A stretch of DNA of 8,355 nucleotides from an uncultured Beijerinckiaceae bacterium (GTDB taxonomy: Bacteria; Pseudomonadota; Alphaproteobacteria; Rhizobiales; Beijerinckiaceae): contig CALMGA010000427.1 of assembly GCA_937863205.1 (NCBI GenBank), forward strand, positions 1-8,355, given 5' to 3'. The translations under genes were made by a program, and so were the position numbers. Below the pieces are notes generated by a model. The model was not told the origin of the DNA, did no database searches, and saw nothing but the letters and a program-made list of their open reading frames with translations. Positions 6,823 to 8,355 of the stretch are shown here, one piece after another; within the stretch, counting starts at the first letter, position 1; every line of letters begins with the position of its first letter.

Positions 6823-7701
6823 TTACAGCCCGGCGTTGCCCATCACCGTCTTGCCGATGCCCGACCAGTCGATCTCCTCGCCTTCCCTGGCGATGGTTTG
6901 CACGAGCTGGTCGCGCAGCAGGCTGAGGAGCGGCATCGGCACGCGGTAGCGTTCCGCCGCTTCCCCGGCGAGGCGCATGTCCTTGAGGCCGAGCGGCGCC
7001 TTGAAGCCGGGGGGCGTGTAGGCGCCCTCGATCAGGATGCGGCCGTAGTTCTGGTAGATCGGCGTGTTGAACAGGGTGCCGACCAGCACCTCGTGCAGCA
7101 CCGTCTTGCCGACCCCGCCCTTTTCCGCCAGCGCCATGCCTTCCGCCATCGCTTCGATCGCGGCCATGATGGTGAAGTTGCCGCAAAGCTTCACCAGGCA
7201 GGCCTGCGAAGGCTTGTCGCCGACGCGGAACACACGCTGTCCGATGGCGGAGAACAGCGGCTCGACCTCGTCGATGTCGGCGGTTGCGCCGCCGGCCAGG
7301 ATGAACAGCTTGGCGGCCGCAGCCGCCTCCGGACGCCCGAAGACGGGGGCGGCGATGAAGCGCTGGCCGTGGGCGGCGTGGGCCGCGGCCGTGCGGTCGG
7401 CGGTGGCGACCGAGATCGTGCTCATCGAAACGTGCAGCGCATTGCGCGGCATGCCCTGCAACAGCCCGTTGTCGCCGCCAAGCACGGCGTTGAGCGCGGC
7501 ATCGTCGGATAGCATGGTGAACACCACCTTGGCGTCGGAGGCGGCCTCCAACGGAGTCTTGGCGCTGGCCGCGCCGGCCGAAACGAGATGCCCGTCGCGG
7601 CCGGGGCTGCGGTTCCACACCGTCAGCTCGTGACCGGCCTTGAGGAGGTTCCCGGCGACGCCGACGCCCATGCTGCCCAGGCCGAGAAAAGCGATGCTCA
7701 T
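6823..7701 (-). CDS. NAD(P)-dependent beta-hydroxyacid dehydrogenase (3-hydroxyisobutyrate dehydrogenase-like)
   Basis: 292-residue cytosolic oxidoreductase of the 6-phosphogluconate dehydrogenase-like superfamily. The N-terminal Rossmann fold begins with GLGSMG (7-12). VWNRSPGR places Arg31 after the second strand, which usually favours NADP(H). SMSTIS (92-97) corresponds to the substrate-loop serine/threonine motif. PVFGRPEAAAAAKL (119-132) replaces the common PVSGG-type motif and marks a distinct subfamily. The catalytic lysine is Lys171 in LVKLCGN, with Asn175 four residues on, and LKDMRLA (239-245) is the conserved helix of the second domain. The substrate cannot be read from sequence: 3-hydroxyisobutyrate, tartronate semialdehyde, succinic or glyoxylic semialdehyde and imine-reductase-like substrates are all possible. 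The start has AGGGGA on the - strand (7709-7714), 7 bases upstream of ATG. The gene is convergent with the helicase, divergent from the secreted-protein gene, and probably transcribed alone. Confidence 0.9.
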   Translation of the reverse strand: MSIAFLGLGSMGVGVAGNLLKAGHELTVWNRSPGRDGHLVSAGAASAKTPLEAASDAKVVFTMLSDDAALNAVLGGDNGLLQGMPRNALHVSMSTISVATADRTAAAHAAHGQRFIAAPVFGRPEAAAAAKLFILAGGATADIDEVEPLFSAIGQRVFRVGDKPSQACLVKLCGNFTIMAAIEAMAEGMALAEKGGVGKTVLHEVLVGTLFNTPIYQNYGRILIEGAYTPPGFKAPLGLKDMRLAGEAAERYRVPMPLLSLLRDQLVQTIAREGEEIDWSGIGKTVMGNAGL

Positions 7702-8041
7702 GGTGATGTCCCCTGAAGGTCCCGGCAGAGATAAGCCTCGATCGAAGGGTTGCGAGGCCCGGTCGCGAGGCTCGGACGCGAGAATCGGCGTGAAGCCTTT
7801 CGCGGGAGGTCCGCCTCCACCTCGGCGCCAGTTACGAGGGTCAACCTTAGTTCACCTGCGGATCCCAGCCGTTGCGGGTATGGTGGCAGGGCGCCGAGCC
7901 GGCGAGGGCTCCGCAGGCGGACCCTCGATCCATGCGGTCGGGACGGGCTTGGCGGCGTTGGTGCGCGGGTTGCGTGGCGTTTCTCGGTGCGAAGCCGTTC
8001 CGTCGGTTTCCGAAGTTCGAACCCACCTGCTGGAGGGGTGC
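7702..8041. other. Divergent intergenic region
   Basis: 340 bases between the starts of two divergent genes, so promoters in both directions are expected. Seen: a short hairpin GGAGG-TCCG-CCTCC (7805-7818), an imperfect inverted repeat GGTCAAC-CTTA-GTTCACC (7839-7856) that could be an operator, a stronger hairpin (7903-7927) and an 8-base palindrome GTTCGAAC (8015-8022). The - strand reads TTGACC at 7839-7844, a fair -35, but no matching -10 follows. ORFs across the region change reading frame relative to the real genes and look like shadows. Confidence 0.5.
7903..7927 (+). promoter_or_regulatory. Ten-pair hairpin in the divergent gap
   Basis: CGAGGG (7903-7908) pairs with CCCTCG (7922-7927), then past one bulged C, TCCG (7910-7913) pairs with CGGA (7918-7921) around the loop CAGG. 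There is no U-run after it, so it is not a standard terminator. It is probably in the 5' region of the secreted-protein transcript. Its role is unknown. Confidence 0.35.
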
Positions 8042-8355
8042 ATGAAGAAACTGATGATTTGCGCCATCGTCGCCGGCTTCGGCGGGCCCGCCTGGGCGCA
8101 GAGCGGCTTTTCGTTCGACATCAACGGCCAGCACGTTCACATCGGCGTGCCCAAGCACTGCGCCGACGAGCACTGCATCTCGATCACGACCGGCAAGTCC
8201 GGCGACGGCCGCAGGGCGCCGACCGACGAGCAGCACATCGACGGCTCGCAACTGCTCGACATGTTCGGGGGCCTGATGGGCAAGCCGGATGACGACGACG
8301 AACCCGCCCCGCGCCGCCCGCGCGGCCGGTCGCCGGCCAAGGTGCCGGACAAGGC
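8042..8355 (+). CDS. Small secreted protein of unknown function (3' end outside window)
   Basis: 104 complete codons are visible before the window ends. The N-terminus is a typical Sec signal peptide: MKK, hydrophobic core LMICAIVAGFGG, then PAWA-Q with probable cleavage after Ala19. There is no lipobox cysteine, so the product is probably soluble in the periplasm or exported. The mature part begins SGFSFDINGQHVHIGVP and has HCADEHC (39-45), two His-Cys pairs in which Cys40 and Cys45 could form a disulfide or bind metal. A short stretch LLDMFGGLMG follows, then an acidic run DDDDE (83-87) and a basic Pro/Arg-rich segment, probably disordered. The start is well set: GGAGG at 8032-8036, 5 bases before ATG. 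I do not recognise the family. It is divergent from the dehydrogenase gene, and its downstream partners are not visible. Confidence 0.8.
   Translation, partial: MKKLMICAIVAGFGGPAWAQSGFSFDINGQHVHIGVPKHCADEHCISITTGKSGDGRRAPTDEQHIDGSQLLDMFGGLMGKPDDDDEPAPRRPRGRSPAKVPDK

Noticed and set aside
6188..7618. 476-residue - strand frame spanning the helicase 3' end and the dehydrogenase
   Set aside because: It overlaps the dehydrogenase in another frame on the same strand and is mostly Arg/Pro/Gly-rich, so it is not a real gene.
7750..8292. 180-residue + frame across the divergent gap and the secreted-protein start
   Set aside because: It is in a different frame from the gene with signal peptide and ribosome site at 8042, and its product is Arg-rich without domains.
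1..8355. CRISPR arrays, tRNA or rRNA genes, transposases, toxin-antitoxin pairs, phage genes
   Set aside because: No spaced direct repeats, cloverleaf gene, or mobile-element or defence protein motif was seen on either strand.

Overview
The window is very GC-rich and carries ordinary chromosomal genes of alphaproteobacterial character, probably Hyphomicrobiales/Rhizobiales-like. That placement rests on the style of the MtaB and DEAD-box helicase sequences and on codon use, and it is an inference. No mobile element, phage gene, CRISPR array, tRNA or rRNA is visible. Seven protein genes are supported: six complete or nearly so, plus a 5' fragment at the right edge.

Left part (1-2982, + strand): the 3' part of mtaB (tRNA t6A37 methylthiotransferase) overlaps the start of purH (bifunctional AICAR formyltransferase/IMP cyclohydrolase) by 11 bases, so the two are probably co-transcribed and translationally coupled. 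A gap of about 160 bases containing palindromes and a hairpin leads to a small YbjQ/UPF0145-like protein gene.

Middle (2983-4791, + strand): a 231-base gap contains a roughly 96-base branched inverted-repeat element and two further hairpins. It is followed by glpK (glycerol kinase). This GlpK has all the catalytic motifs but lacks the loop that makes the E. coli enzyme sensitive to fructose-1,6-bisphosphate.

Right-middle (4792-6822, + strand): a 285-base gap starts with an alphaproteobacterial-type -10 box and then packs five successive stem-loops in front of a DEAD-box RNA helicase gene. The helicase has a C-terminal DbpA-type RNA-binding domain and probably starts at TTG 5077. A structured leader on an RNA helicase gene is the most interesting regulatory candidate here.

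Right part: a beta-hydroxyacid (3-hydroxyisobutyrate-type) dehydrogenase gene lies on the - strand, and its stop codon touches the helicase stop codon with no base between. A 340-base divergent gap follows. Last comes the start of a small secreted protein gene of unknown function that runs off the window.

The genes do not form a single pathway: purine synthesis, tRNA modification, glycerol entry and RNA remodelling sit side by side. I see no convincing new multi-gene system. The unexplained content is in the intergenic RNA-like structures and the terminal secreted protein. Because of the high GC, short hairpins are expected by chance, and only the longer ones are emphasised.
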